Shown here piece after piece: positions 15,435 to 23,597 of a DNA stretch of 31,802 nt; position 1 is the first letter of the stretch, and each line of letters begins with the position of its first letter. Source of the DNA: DATJXG01 sp035500455 (GTDB taxonomy: Bacteria > Acidobacteriota > Terriglobia > Terriglobales > Acidobacteriaceae); assembly GCA_035500455.1 (NCBI GenBank), contig DATJXG010000162.1, forward strand, positions 1 to 31,802, in the 5' to 3' direction. The notes under the pieces are model-generated. The model made no database searches, had not been told where the DNA came from, and worked only from the letters and a program-made list of their open reading frames with translations. A program made the translations under genes and the position numbers.

Positions 15435-15804
15435 GGGGTCCTCCGGCATTTACGAATCGGCGCCGACCGCAAGTCCGTGACCGCAGCAACCTCTCGGTTG
15501 CCAGTACGAGCTGAACCTATTCCTGAGGATGGCGAAGCTTTGCGGACTGCCCGGTGGGACCCCTACAGGATTACGTGCACGTGTCCAGCCAGTCGGCCCT
15601 GGGCTCAGATCTGCCCTGGCTATCTGGCCGTTACTCTATGTGGGAAAAGAGGTTGGGAGAGCTTAGGTGACAACTTACTGTTGAGCACAAATTCGGGTCC
15701 CGCCGATAATCATGCAAAGCGCAGCACACTAAGTGCAAGAATGTGCCCTCCCGCTTGCTACAAATGTAGGCGGCTGAGCCCAATCGCGACGATACCCCGC
15801 ATTG
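15435..15804. other. Long leader of the Calx-beta gene
   Basis: This 370-bp gap between two minus-strand genes serves as the upstream region of the Calx-beta gene. Read on the minus strand it has an octamer CGCAAAGC (15537-15544), a perfect 6-bp hairpin with a GAGA loop (15486-15501) and a TTGCGG that could pair with CCGCAA upstream. These suggest a structured leader. No promoter could be assigned confidently, and no gene is seen. Confidence 0.35.
15486..15501 (-). promoter_or_regulatory. GNRA-capped hairpin in the Calx-beta leader
   Basis: GCAACC pairs perfectly with GGTTGC around a GAGA tetraloop on the minus strand, about 52 bp upstream of the Calx-beta start codon. GNRA loops are common in structured RNAs. 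No riboswitch class is assigned. Confidence 0.3.
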
Positions 15805-17094
15805 CTACTGCGGCTTGGGCTTCTCCTCTCCATGAGGATTCTTCTCAGGATGCGGCGCGTTCTGATGCGGAGCCGCATTCTCATGATGCGGTGCTTCGGC
15901 GTGCGGCGTGCTCTGGGGCCGTGGAGCACTCTGATGTTGCGGCATCTGATGCTCCGGCGCCTGGTGCTGAGGAACCTGACGCTGAGGCGCCTGATGCTGA
16001 GGTACCTGGCGTTCGGGAACCTGACGCGGAGGCGCCTGATGTTCGGGCACATTCTGCGGATGCGGCGCGCTCTGCGCCCGAGGCGTATTTTCCGGCCGAG
16101 GCGTCGGCCGCTCCTGTGGCCTCGGTACGTTCTGCTGGTGCGGCGTGTTCTCCGGATGTGGCGTGGTCTGCTGACGCTCAGGGTTCTCATTCACCCGGTA
16201 GTTGGTATGCGGGTTATTGCCGTGCTCGTTGTTTCCCGGACGTGGAACATTCGCACGGGGAGCGTTCGCCTCCGGCCGGTTCGGTGCATTGCCGGGAGCG
16301 TTATGTTCGTTGTTTCCCGGCCGGGGAACGTTGCGATTGTTGGCTCCCGGAGTCCCCGCGCGATTGCCGGGGTTATACGGGCCACCCGCCTGCCGGGCGG
16401 GCGTAACACCGCGCCCGCTGAATTCCGTCGGTTTAGCTGTGGCCGCGATGCCCGGTCGGCCGTGATTTTGAGAAGCCAACAGCTCGCGGTTCCGGCTGGC
16501 AATTTCCCGATGCTGGGTCTGCATCTGCGTCGCCTCGATGTGGCGTTCACGGGCGGCCCTTTCCTCCTCGGGGCGCGGGCGCGCGTTCACGCCTCCATTC
16601 CCGCCGTTGTAGCTCACGTGATTCACCCGCACGTTGGTCACAGTCTTGTTGTAGATGTAAACGTTGGTGACATGAACGTTGTTCACCGAGCGGTTGTAGT
16701 AGAAGTGGCGGTCACGCCAGTAGCCGCCCTCGTAGCCATGGCCGAAGTAGCCGAATCCATAATCGATGCCACCATAGAAACCGACCTGGGGACCCCAATA
16801 GCCCGCGTGCCATACAAACAAGCCGGCGTTCCAGCCCCAATAGCCCGGCGTCCATAGCAGGCCCGGCTCCGGAGCCTCCACCCAGGTGCCCGGCACCCAG
16901 AAGTAGCCGTCGGGACCGTACGCCCAATAGCCGGGCGTCCAGATGTAGCCCTCGCCCGGGCAGGCAGGCTGCTCATACACGGGGATCGGCGGGGGGCCGA
17001 TTCTGATCGAAACGCTGACCTGCGCAAACGAGAAGGATGCCATCACCACTACCATTGCCAGCAACAGCAAACGCATTGATCCGGTAATACGCAT
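15805..17094 (-). CDS. Exported YXWGXW-repeat protein with Pro/Gln/His-rich tail
   Basis: This 429-residue protein starts at an ATG with GGAGG 7 bp upstream; a longer frame from 17178 lacks such a site and would hide the signal peptide. Residues 1-24 (ending SFSFAQ) form a signal peptide. Residues 49-100 contain repeated aromatic motifs (YIWTPGYW, YFWVPGTW, LLWTPGYW, LFVWHAGYW) typical of YXWGXW proteins, followed by a Gly/Tyr-rich stretch. The region from about 140 to 180 has alternating Val/Asn strands. The rest is disordered, rich in Pro, Asn, Gln and His, and includes eight pentapeptides of the VPQHQ type encoded by the 15-bp repeat at 15931-16050. It is probably a cell-envelope structural protein; the His-rich tail could bind metal. 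The function is unknown. Confidence 0.85.
   Translation of the reverse strand: MRITGSMRLLLLAMVVVMASFSFAQVSVSIRIGPPPIPVYEQPACPGEGYIWTPGYWAYGPDGYFWVPGTWVEAPEPGLLWTPGYWGWNAGLFVWHAGYWGPQVGFYGGIDYGFGYFGHGYEGGYWRDRHFYYNRSVNNVHVTNVYIYNKTVTNVRVNHVSYNGGNGGVNARPRPEEERAARERHIEATQMQTQHREIASRNRELLASQNHGRPGIAATAKPTEFSGRGVTPARQAGGPYNPGNRAGTPGANNRNVPRPGNNEHNAPGNAPNRPEANAPRANVPRPGNNEHGNNPHTNYRVNENPERQQTTPHPENTPHQQNVPRPQERPTPRPENTPRAQSAPHPQNVPEHQAPPRQVPERQVPQHQAPQRQVPQHQAPEHQMPQHQSAPRPQSTPHAEAPHHENAAPHQNAPHPEKNPHGEEKPKPQ
15931..16050. repeat. 15-bp tandem repeat, 8 copies, inside the YXWGXW gene
   Basis: Eight contiguous 15-base units beginning CTG(A/G) are in register with the minus-strand frame. They encode pentapeptides of the form [VAM]-P-[QEP]-[HR]-Q. 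The in-frame period makes copy-number change tolerable, so the number of units may vary between strains. Confidence 0.87.
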
Positions 17095-17519
17095 TGTGTT
17101 CCTCCCGGGCGATCGCTCCGGCGCCTCTATGGCAACATCGCGCCGTTCGGCAGCGGAGACGCAAACCTTCAGCCCCACTCCTGCGATCCTATGCTTCCTC
17201 TTCAGTTATATAAACGCCGTCAGTAAGAATATGTTGCTCTCGCAGAAGTTGCTTTGGAAACCATTGATTTTGTTGAATCGCGGGCAACCCTTGGCCGAAC
17301 CCACGACGATGAATCGCACTGAACGAAAGCAACCGTTCGAGCAAAAGCGCCAGAACCGGAACGATTGACGGCGCGGGAACCGCGTTCGGCCAGACAGAGA
17401 ATGCAGAGTTTCCCTCGGTCCCCCGGCGTCGTGTGCAAAGTCTGCCGGACGCTTCGAGACATTGGGATCATCACTTGAGGGACTTTTGCTTGGTCGCCAG
17501 CACGGCGGGATGCGCTCAG
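17095..17519. other. Intergenic region between YXWGXW and HD-GYP genes
   Basis: This 425-bp gap lies between two minus-strand genes and should hold the promoter and leader of the YXWGXW gene. An AT-rich TTATATAA box at 17206-17213 lies about 112 bp upstream of the start and could be a -10 region, but no matching -35 was found. No terminator for the HD-GYP gene and no credible gene were seen. Confidence 0.4.
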
Positions 17520-18773
17520 CTAGGTCAAGTACAACCTGTTATGGCTGATTTTGTGCTGCAAGGTGGCCGCCAGGTGATCGATATCCGTGGGAGAGATGCT
17601 GGTGGAGATGTGGCCTTCGACAACCGGGGTCCGGCCGGCGCCGGCGGCATCGCGACGGATCTGCACTAAAAGTCCCTGTACGGCCTCCGGATCGTATTTC
17701 TGCGGCGAAAGGCGAACGATCTCACTCAATGTGCCGCCGATAGAGAGCCGCTCGCGGTACGGGCGCTCGCTGGTCATGGCATCGAAGGTGTCAGCCACTC
17801 CGACAATCCGCACCGGCATGCTTACATCGTTCATCCCCAAGCCGTCGGGATAGCCGGAGCCGTCAGCCCGCTCGTGATGCCAGCGCACGATGTCGGCAAG
17901 CCGCGGCCAGGGAAATTGCACCCCCAGAACAATCTGGTGGCCCATTACCGTATGATCCGCCATTTCGCGAAATTCCTCGGGATCGAGCGAAGAAGGCTTG
18001 CCGAACAGGCGCTTGTCCACCGCGACCTTGCCGATATCGTGCAGGTACCCCGCCGAGCGAATGCCGGCAACTTCGCTGGCATCCATGCCCATAGCCTCGG
18101 CGATGGCAGCGGCGTAGCGACCGACACGCAGAGAGTGCCCGTGAATATTAATGTGCTTTATATCGATGGCGGTGGCAAAAGCTTCCAGCGCGCTGTCGTA
18201 GAAGCCGTGCAGGCTGGCCAGCAAACGCAGGTTCTCGGAGATGCGTTGCGCCAGCGTCTGGTTGAGGACGTGATTCTGTACCGCCAGAGCCACATAATTG
18301 GAAAGAAGTTCCAGTGCGTCCAGGCCTTCGGCATCGTAGGGTTCGTTGCCCTCTTGCCGGCCAAGCGCCACCAGGCCCACCAGCTTCCCTCCAACCTTCA
18401 GGGGCGTAATGCACTTGAAAAGCTCGGGAGCGACGTTTCCGTTGGCGCTCAGATAGGTGTCAGGTGAACTGGCGCCGAGAACGATGGGGCCGCGGGAAGC
18501 TGTGAGCGCGAATGTGTGTTTGGGCAGCAGCGGGATGACAGCCGGCTCAGGCATGAGCGCGAAGCCCTCACTGGCGACCGAGACCAGCATGGAGGGCTTG
18601 TCACTGAAAGTGAAAAGGGCGCCTTCCCGGGCGCCGGACGCCTGTAGCAGCGCCGAGACCATGAAGCGGGCGCGCCGGGGAAAGTCCTCCTGGGTGGCGA
18701 TCTCGGGACCGAGATCGGAGAGGGCCTCAACCGTGCGCAGCAGCCGGCGAAAATTGTCTTTCGGTGCAGCCAC
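17520..18773 (-). CDS. GAF + HD-GYP domain protein (putative cyclic-dinucleotide phosphodiesterase)
   Basis: The protein has 417 residues. The N-terminal half (about 25-170) looks like a GAF sensory domain (FLVSALLQ-type start, then PLKVGGKLVGLVALGR). The C-terminal half is an HD-GYP domain: HGHSLRVGRYA (211-221), the HD pair His245-Asp246 in YLHDIGKVAVDK, His274 and His279 in ADHTVMGHQ, and HHERADGSGYPDG (299-311) with the GYP triplet at 307-309. The family hydrolyses c-di-GMP or cGAMP-type dinucleotides using a two- or three-metal site, and the metal ligands appear intact. It is cytoplasmic, with no membrane segment. The start appears to be GTG without a strong ribosome-binding site, so the N-terminus is uncertain by several residues. 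It is transcribed alone. Confidence 0.9.
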   Translation of the reverse strand: MAAPKDNFRRLLRTVEALSDLGPEIATQEDFPRRARFMVSALLQASGAREGALFTFSDKPSMLVSVASEGFALMPEPAVIPLLPKHTFALTASRGPIVLGASSPDTYLSANGNVAPELFKCITPLKVGGKLVGLVALGRQEGNEPYDAEGLDALELLSNYVALAVQNHVLNQTLAQRISENLRLLASLHGFYDSALEAFATAIDIKHINIHGHSLRVGRYAAAIAEAMGMDASEVAGIRSAGYLHDIGKVAVDKRLFGKPSSLDPEEFREMADHTVMGHQIVLGVQFPWPRLADIVRWHHERADGSGYPDGLGMNDVSMPVRIVGVADTFDAMTSERPYRERLSIGGTLSEIVRLSPQKYDPEAVQGLLVQIRRDAAGAGRTPVVEGHISTSISPTDIDHLAATLQHKISHNRLYLT

Positions 18774-18931
18774 CAGAGGTGGGAGCCGACACCAGAGCAG
18801 AATGAGAGTAACACGCGGGGAATTGAGGAGGAGGCGCAGGTTTGTTAGTTAGTTTGGTGCGCAAGGGGTGTAGGCGGTCAGTCGGTAGAGATGCAGCTTG
18901 CGACGTCTCAGTCCTAGCATTTATCTCGCCG

Positions 18932-19028
18932 TGCCATCCCGAGCGTAGCGAGGGATCTGGGTTTTGCTCGCGCCGGCAACTCCTTGCGGCGCGCAGGAAC
19001 CGTGATCCCTCGCAGTGCTGGGATGACA
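18932..19028. repeat. Short inverted-repeat element (REP/MITE-like), copy 2
   Basis: A roughly 97-bp element lies in the gap between the HAD and HD-GYP genes. The left end reads TGCCATCCCGAGCGTAGCGA, and the right end on the opposite strand reads TGTCATCCCAGCACTGCGA. Both continue into GGGATC. The interior contains a further GC-rich imperfect palindrome. Related copies lie at 1518-1595 and 25920-26010. Confidence 0.75.
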
Positions 19029-19059
19029 TTTGATTCTTCACCAGGGAAGAGAAATTACG

Positions 19060-19773
19060 CTAGAAATGCTCCTTCAGGCCGGCAAATGTCTCAACCACAA
19101 GCAGCCGGCGAGGTGCCTTGGGTTTCGCCAGTTCCTCGTGTTCCAGAATCCAGGTGTCGCCGTGCGGGAGGAACACTGCGTTCAAACCGGCCGCCAGGGC
19201 CGGATTGATATCCGACTTGGGGCTGTTGCCAAGCATCCAGGTTGTGGATGCGGAGAGACGATGTTTGGCGGCAATGGCGCGATAGATCGCCTCATCCTTC
19301 TCCGCAACGATCTCGATTTCGGAGAAATACTCCTGCAGCCCGGAGCGCTCCATTTTCCCCGCCTGCTCGTGGGGCACACCTTTGGTGAGCAGGATCAAGT
19401 GATGGCGCTGTGCCAGGTAAGGCAAGGTTTCCGCAACTCCGGGCCGGATTTCGATGGGATGCTCGGCAATCGTGCGAGTGAATCCCAGGATGGTTTCGTG
19501 CAGCGCCGGGGTGAGCGGTTCGACGGAGAGGCGCTCAAAGGTTCTGGCCAGAGAGCGTGCAAAACTGGGCAGGCCGTAGCCGTGAGTAATGATGCACTCC
19601 CGTTCCACCTCATTGAGCACTTCGCGCACCTGAGCAGGCGTGTATTCGTGGTGATTGAGAAACGAAATAAAGCTGGCGATGGCGCGTTCGAAATAAATGT
19701 TGTTTTCCCAAAGCGTGTCATCGGCATCGATGAGTAGCGTTTGTGGGTCGCGGGCATGGGCTGAGCGAAGCAT
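19060..19773 (-). CDS. HAD-superfamily hydrolase (phosphatase-type)
   Basis: This 237-residue protein has the HAD catalytic layout. Motif I is DADDTLW, with nucleophile Asp16 and acid/base Asp18. Motif II is at LILLTKG, a basic residue precedes the last motif in the EKDEAIY region, and motif IV is GNSPKSDINPALAAG. A helical cap domain lies between motifs I and II (about 25-95). Such proteins are mostly cytoplasmic phosphatases acting on small phosphorylated metabolites; the substrate is not predictable. It is transcribed divergently from the M49-like peptidase gene. The ribosome-binding site is weak, so the ATG at 19773 is the best available start rather than a certain one. Confidence 0.88.
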   Translation of the reverse strand: MLRSAHARDPQTLLIDADDTLWENNIYFERAIASFISFLNHHEYTPAQVREVLNEVERECIITHGYGLPSFARSLARTFERLSVEPLTPALHETILGFTRTIAEHPIEIRPGVAETLPYLAQRHHLILLTKGVPHEQAGKMERSGLQEYFSEIEIVAEKDEAIYRAIAAKHRLSASTTWMLGNSPKSDINPALAAGLNAVFLPHGDTWILEHEELAKPKAPRRLLVVETFAGLKEHF

Positions 19774-19934
19774 TTACTAACATGATAATTGAGAAACTGC
19801 AGGTGATCCCGCGCCGGCCACGGATGTTTGTGTACGATTTCAGGCCTGGGCGTCACTTCGCAGGATGCTAGAAACCCGCAGCCAGCCGCGGGAAGTAATC
19901 CGGAGAATACAAGCCCTGCTAGAATCTGAAATCG

Positions 19935-21629
19935 ATGAAGATTCACAGTTGTTTAATGATCGCCACACTCTTCATGGTCCCTCTCGGTTCAAGTCAGGAA
20001 AAGGAAGCTCCCGTCCCAGCCGGCGCTGTGCCCGCCAATCTGCATGTCGTGGCCGATCTGGATCAGCGGCTGGCAAAGTTCCGCCGCGTGCAGATGCCAT
20101 TTCATTCTGCCGGATTGACGGTACACGAACGAAAGATGGTCCAGAAACTGGTGGATGCGTCGCAATACCTGGACGACATTTTCTGGCGGCAAAGTGATCC
20201 CGAGGCGCTAAGCCTCTATCAGTCGCTGGCGGGAAACACCGATGCGAAAGAGATGCAACTCCGCCGCTACCTGGAGATCAACGCATCGCGCTTCGATCTG
20301 ATCGACGAGAACAAACCATTCGTGGGCACCGTACCCATGCCGCCCGGCCGCGGCTTCTATCCGCAGGGCCTGACGCGCGAGGAGATCGAACGGTACGTGA
20401 AGGAGCATCCCGAGAAGCGGGCGGAGATTTATAGCCCCCATACCATCGTGCGCCGGCATGGCAACGAACTCGAAGGCGTGCCTTACCACGTGGCCTACCG
20501 GTCGTTCCTCGAGTCGGCGGCACGGGATCTACGCGAGGCTGCGGAACTCAGCCCCGACGCCGCGTTCGCGAACTTCCTGCGCTTACGAGCCGATGCGCTG
20601 CTCAGCGACGACTACTTCAAGAGCGACCTGGCATGGTTGGATTTAAAGGACCCGAAATTCGACGTGATCTTCGCTCCCTATGAAACCTACACCGACGACC
20701 TGCTCGGGGTGAAAACCTCGTATGGCAGCGCCGTGCTGGTGCGCAACGAGGAAGAGAGCAAGAAGCTGGCCATGTTCCAGAAGTATGTTCCTGACATTCA
20801 GGACGCATTGCCGCTGGCCCCCGAGGACCGGCCCTCCAAAAAGGGCCTGCAGACTCCCATGGAAGTGATGGACGCGCCTTACCGCGGCGGAGATCTGCTT
20901 CACGGCTACCAGGCAGTGGCCGACAATTTGCCGAATGATCCACGCATCCATGAGCAGAAAGGAAGCAAGAAGATTTTCTTCAAGAATTTCATGGATGCGC
21001 GCGTGAACTACGTGATTCTGCCGCTCTCGAAATACCTTATGCGTCCCGAACAGGCGGCCAAGGCCTCGGGCGAGGGATATCTGCTGTGGACAGTCATGCA
21101 CGAGATCGCCCACGGACTGGGCCCGGCGTTCGCGCGAAAGAACGGCAAGAAGGTGGATATCCGCGAAGCGATCGGCCCGGCGTTCTCAGGGTTGGAAGAG
21201 GCCAAGGCCGACGTGGTGGGTATGTACGGCTTGCATTGGCTGGTGGAGCACGGGGCCTTGCCCAGGGAGAATCTGGAGGAATATTACGCCTCTTACCTCG
21301 CTGGAATTTTTCGCACGGTGCGCTTCGGCATCGGAGAAGCGCACGGCCAGGCTGAGATGATGGAATTCAATTACCTCATCGAACACGGCGCTGTGAAGCG
21401 GGAAGCTTCAGGAAAATATGCGGTGGATTACTCCCGCATGCCAGGGGCTATCTCGGGCCTGGCCAAGGAGTTGCTGGAGATCGAAGCTACCGGCAACCGC
21501 GAGCGCGCGGAAACGTGGTTCAGGAAATACGAGGTGATGCCAGGAGAACTGCAAGCCGCGATGAAGGCAGCCTCCAACGTGCCGGTGGATGTCGACCCGG
21601 TGTTTTCGTTCAAAGAGCGCGTGGAATAG
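19935..21629 (+). CDS. Exported M49-like zinc peptidase
   Basis: The protein has 564 residues. A hydrophobic N-terminus (CLMIATLFMVPLGSS) is probably a signal peptide, which places it in the periplasm. The catalytic region has HEIAH (389-393) and, 28 residues later, EEAKAD (421-426), the arrangement of peptidase family M49 (dipeptidyl peptidase III), where the second motif is EECRAE or similar. Classical DPP III has a six-residue HEXXGH motif; here the His pair has the normal HEXXH spacing, so it belongs to a divergent branch. Oligopeptide cleavage is the likely activity. Several bacterial relatives are annotated only as Zn-dependent hydrolases. No neighbour helps to define the substrate. Confidence 0.83.
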   Translation: MKIHSCLMIATLFMVPLGSSQEKEAPVPAGAVPANLHVVADLDQRLAKFRRVQMPFHSAGLTVHERKMVQKLVDASQYLDDIFWRQSDPEALSLYQSLAGNTDAKEMQLRRYLEINASRFDLIDENKPFVGTVPMPPGRGFYPQGLTREEIERYVKEHPEKRAEIYSPHTIVRRHGNELEGVPYHVAYRSFLESAARDLREAAELSPDAAFANFLRLRADALLSDDYFKSDLAWLDLKDPKFDVIFAPYETYTDDLLGVKTSYGSAVLVRNEEESKKLAMFQKYVPDIQDALPLAPEDRPSKKGLQTPMEVMDAPYRGGDLLHGYQAVADNLPNDPRIHEQKGSKKIFFKNFMDARVNYVILPLSKYLMRPEQAAKASGEGYLLWTVMHEIAHGLGPAFARKNGKKVDIREAIGPAFSGLEEAKADVVGMYGLHWLVEHGALPRENLEEYYASYLAGIFRTVRFGIGEAHGQAEMMEFNYLIEHGAVKREASGKYAVDYSRMPGAISGLAKELLEIEATGNRERAETWFRKYEVMPGELQAAMKAASNVPVDVDPVFSFKERVE

Positions 21630-21872
21630 CAAATCTCTGCGCCGGGACCACGCTGGCGAAATTTCTAGCTCCCGCCACGAAACGTTCCTGTGCAGATTGT
21701 TGCATTCAGGCTTGCGTCCCGCTGCAAGCTCTATCCGAGTGCAAATCTTTTCATACTATCCCGCAACAACAAAGGCGTGTACACTTGCCTCCCTTTTTGA
21801 AGTCATAAGGAATTCGCGATCAACGCAGTACACGTTGCATCCAGCACGCTGAATTTCCAACAGGAGACAGCT

Positions 21873-23522
21873 ATGAACCCAGGGTCTAGCCTCGTGGCCC
21901 CGCCGTTCCCGGCCAGGCATCCAAGAAATCCGCTGCAATTGCTCCGCTCAGCAAGCCTCGTCATGTTGTTTCTCTTCGCCATGGGGTTGACGGCCTCGGC
22001 GCAAACCTGGGAGACGCTGCTCAACCCGCCGCCCGTGCCCGAAATCGTCGACCCCGTTTATAACTATGATCTCGGGCCCGGCGGCGCAGCCAGCCCTATG
22101 CTGCTCACAGACGGCAGCGTGATCGTGCAGAACCAGAACCTCTATTTCGCCAGCGGACAGGTCTTCAAGCTGACGCCCGATATCAACGGCAGTTATGTCA
22201 ACGGAACCTGGTCACAGCTGGCGTCGATGCCCTATGTTTCTGCGGCTGGCGCTCAAGCTGTACTGGCGGATGGGCGCGTAATCATGGAGGGCGGCGAATA
22301 CAGCGGCTATGAAGAATACTTCACGCTGACTAACCAGGGAGCGATTTATGACCCGGTGGCGGACGCTTGGACCCTAGTTCCACCGCCGCCGTTCTTCGTA
22401 GATTTGTACCCGCCGCGCGCCCTATTTGCGCCCAATCCGATCGGCGACTCCGCCAGCGTGGTGCTGCCCGATGGAACCTTCATGCTGGGCGACAAGATGA
22501 GCCGGCAGGCCGCGGTGTTAAATCTTAAGAAGCTGACCTGGAAAGAAGTCGGCACCAGCACCAAGGCTGACCTGAATGACGAAGAGGGCTGGACCCTGCT
22601 GCCGAACGGCCAGGTGCTAACGGTGGATTGCTACACCGACTACAACTTCGGACTGGTTCCCACGTATCCGACGAATCCAACCAATTCGGAAATCTACAAC
22701 CCCAAGAAGGCCAAGTGGTCCAGCGCCGGCAGCACCATTAACACGTTGACCGACCCGTATCTTTTCGAAACCGGTCCCGGGGTGTTGCGGCCTGACGGTA
22801 CAGTCTTCGCAGTTGGCAGCCAGGGGTACACCTCGATTTACAACACCAACAAACAGAAATGGAAAGCAGGCCCCAGGTTCCCAATCAGCCCGGACGGCGC
22901 GCAGTATACGGCACAGGATGCTCCCGGCGCCCTGTTGCCCAACGGAAATGTGCTGGTTGCCGTCAGCGGAGGGCCGCCTCCGACGATCTATGACTACTCG
23001 ACGCCACCGGTGGCTTTCTTCGAGTTCGACGGGAAAAATCTCATTTCCACGCCGACGATTCCGAACGCCTCCAACCTGACGTCTTATAACATCAGCCTGC
23101 TCGTTCTCCCGACCGGGCAAGTGCTTGAAACCAGTAACACCAACGATATCGAGATCTATACCCCTGCCAGTCTCAAGCCGGATAACTCCTGGCGGCCGAT
23201 CATCGTATCGGCGCCCAGCACTGTGAAAGCCGGCCACTCGTACACCTTGTCCGGAATTCGATTGAACGGCATGTCGCAGGCCACAATGTTCGGAGACGAG
23301 CTTCAGAACGCGACTAACTATCCCCTGGTGCGCATCACCAATCTCGCTACCAAGCACGTGTTTTACAGCCGCACGCATGACCACAGCACGATGGCGGTGG
23401 CCTCGAATGACAAGGCATCCACTCACTTCGACGTGCCCTTAGATCAGGAGAGCGGTCCGAGTAAGCTGGAGGTTGTCGCGAATGGGATCGCCTCGGCTCC
23501 GTGGATCGTCAACGTGAAATAA
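21873..23522 (+). CDS. Secreted kelch/galactose-oxidase-like beta-propeller protein
   Basis: This 549-residue protein has a long N-terminus leading into a hydrophobic signal segment (LVMLFLFAMGLTASAQ, about 29-44). The body (about 60-430) is made of kelch-like blades with recurring patterns such as LLTDGSVIV, VLADGRVIMEGG, VLPDGTFMLG, LLPNGQVLTVD, LRPDGTVFAVG and LLPNGNVLVAVSGG. The C-terminal 115 residues (PSTVKAGHSYTLSGIRLNG onward, with RTHDHSTMAVAS) resemble the E-set domain that follows the propeller in galactose-oxidase-like proteins. The copper-ligand Tyr/His set and the Tyr-Cys cross-link of true galactose oxidase were not identified, so oxidase activity is doubtful. AGGAGA 6 bp upstream of the ATG supports the start. 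It converges on the catalase gene. Confidence 0.85.
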   Translation: MNPGSSLVAPPFPARHPRNPLQLLRSASLVMLFLFAMGLTASAQTWETLLNPPPVPEIVDPVYNYDLGPGGAASPMLLTDGSVIVQNQNLYFASGQVFKLTPDINGSYVNGTWSQLASMPYVSAAGAQAVLADGRVIMEGGEYSGYEEYFTLTNQGAIYDPVADAWTLVPPPPFFVDLYPPRALFAPNPIGDSASVVLPDGTFMLGDKMSRQAAVLNLKKLTWKEVGTSTKADLNDEEGWTLLPNGQVLTVDCYTDYNFGLVPTYPTNPTNSEIYNPKKAKWSSAGSTINTLTDPYLFETGPGVLRPDGTVFAVGSQGYTSIYNTNKQKWKAGPRFPISPDGAQYTAQDAPGALLPNGNVLVAVSGGPPPTIYDYSTPPVAFFEFDGKNLISTPTIPNASNLTSYNISLLVLPTGQVLETSNTNDIEIYTPASLKPDNSWRPIIVSAPSTVKAGHSYTLSGIRLNGMSQATMFGDELQNATNYPLVRITNLATKHVFYSRTHDHSTMAVASNDKASTHFDVPLDQESGPSKLEVVANGIASAPWIVNVK

Positions 23523-23544
23523 AAGCGGTTCGGACACCCAGATA

Positions 23545-23579
23545 AAAAGCCCATCCCTTGGGCTGGACAAGGGATGGGC
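23545..23579 (-). terminator. Intrinsic terminator of the catalase gene
   Basis: A perfect 12-bp stem (GCCCATCCCTTG at 23549-23560 with its complement at 23568-23579) encloses a 7-base loop. On the minus strand it is followed directly by TTTTT, about 20 bp after the catalase stop codon. On the plus strand there is no T-run, although the hairpin may still slow transcripts from the kelch gene. Confidence 0.9.
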
Positions 23580-23597
23580 CACCCGCTCGACGAGCAG

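Noticed and set aside
15435..15640. Firm call of a c-di-GMP riboswitch upstream of the Calx-beta gene
   Set aside because: Only the CGCAAAGC core is present; the conserved 5' hairpin and 3' segments of the class could not be aligned by eye.
15931..16050. Regular repeats considered as a CRISPR array
   Set aside because: The period is 15 bp with no spacers and it is in frame with a protein gene; it is a coding minisatellite.
15802..16857. 351-residue plus-strand reading frame antisense to the YXWGXW gene
   Set aside because: It is an artefact of the repeat-rich GC-biased sequence: Leu/Arg/Met-rich with no domain, while the opposite strand has a signal peptide, ribosome-binding site and family motifs.
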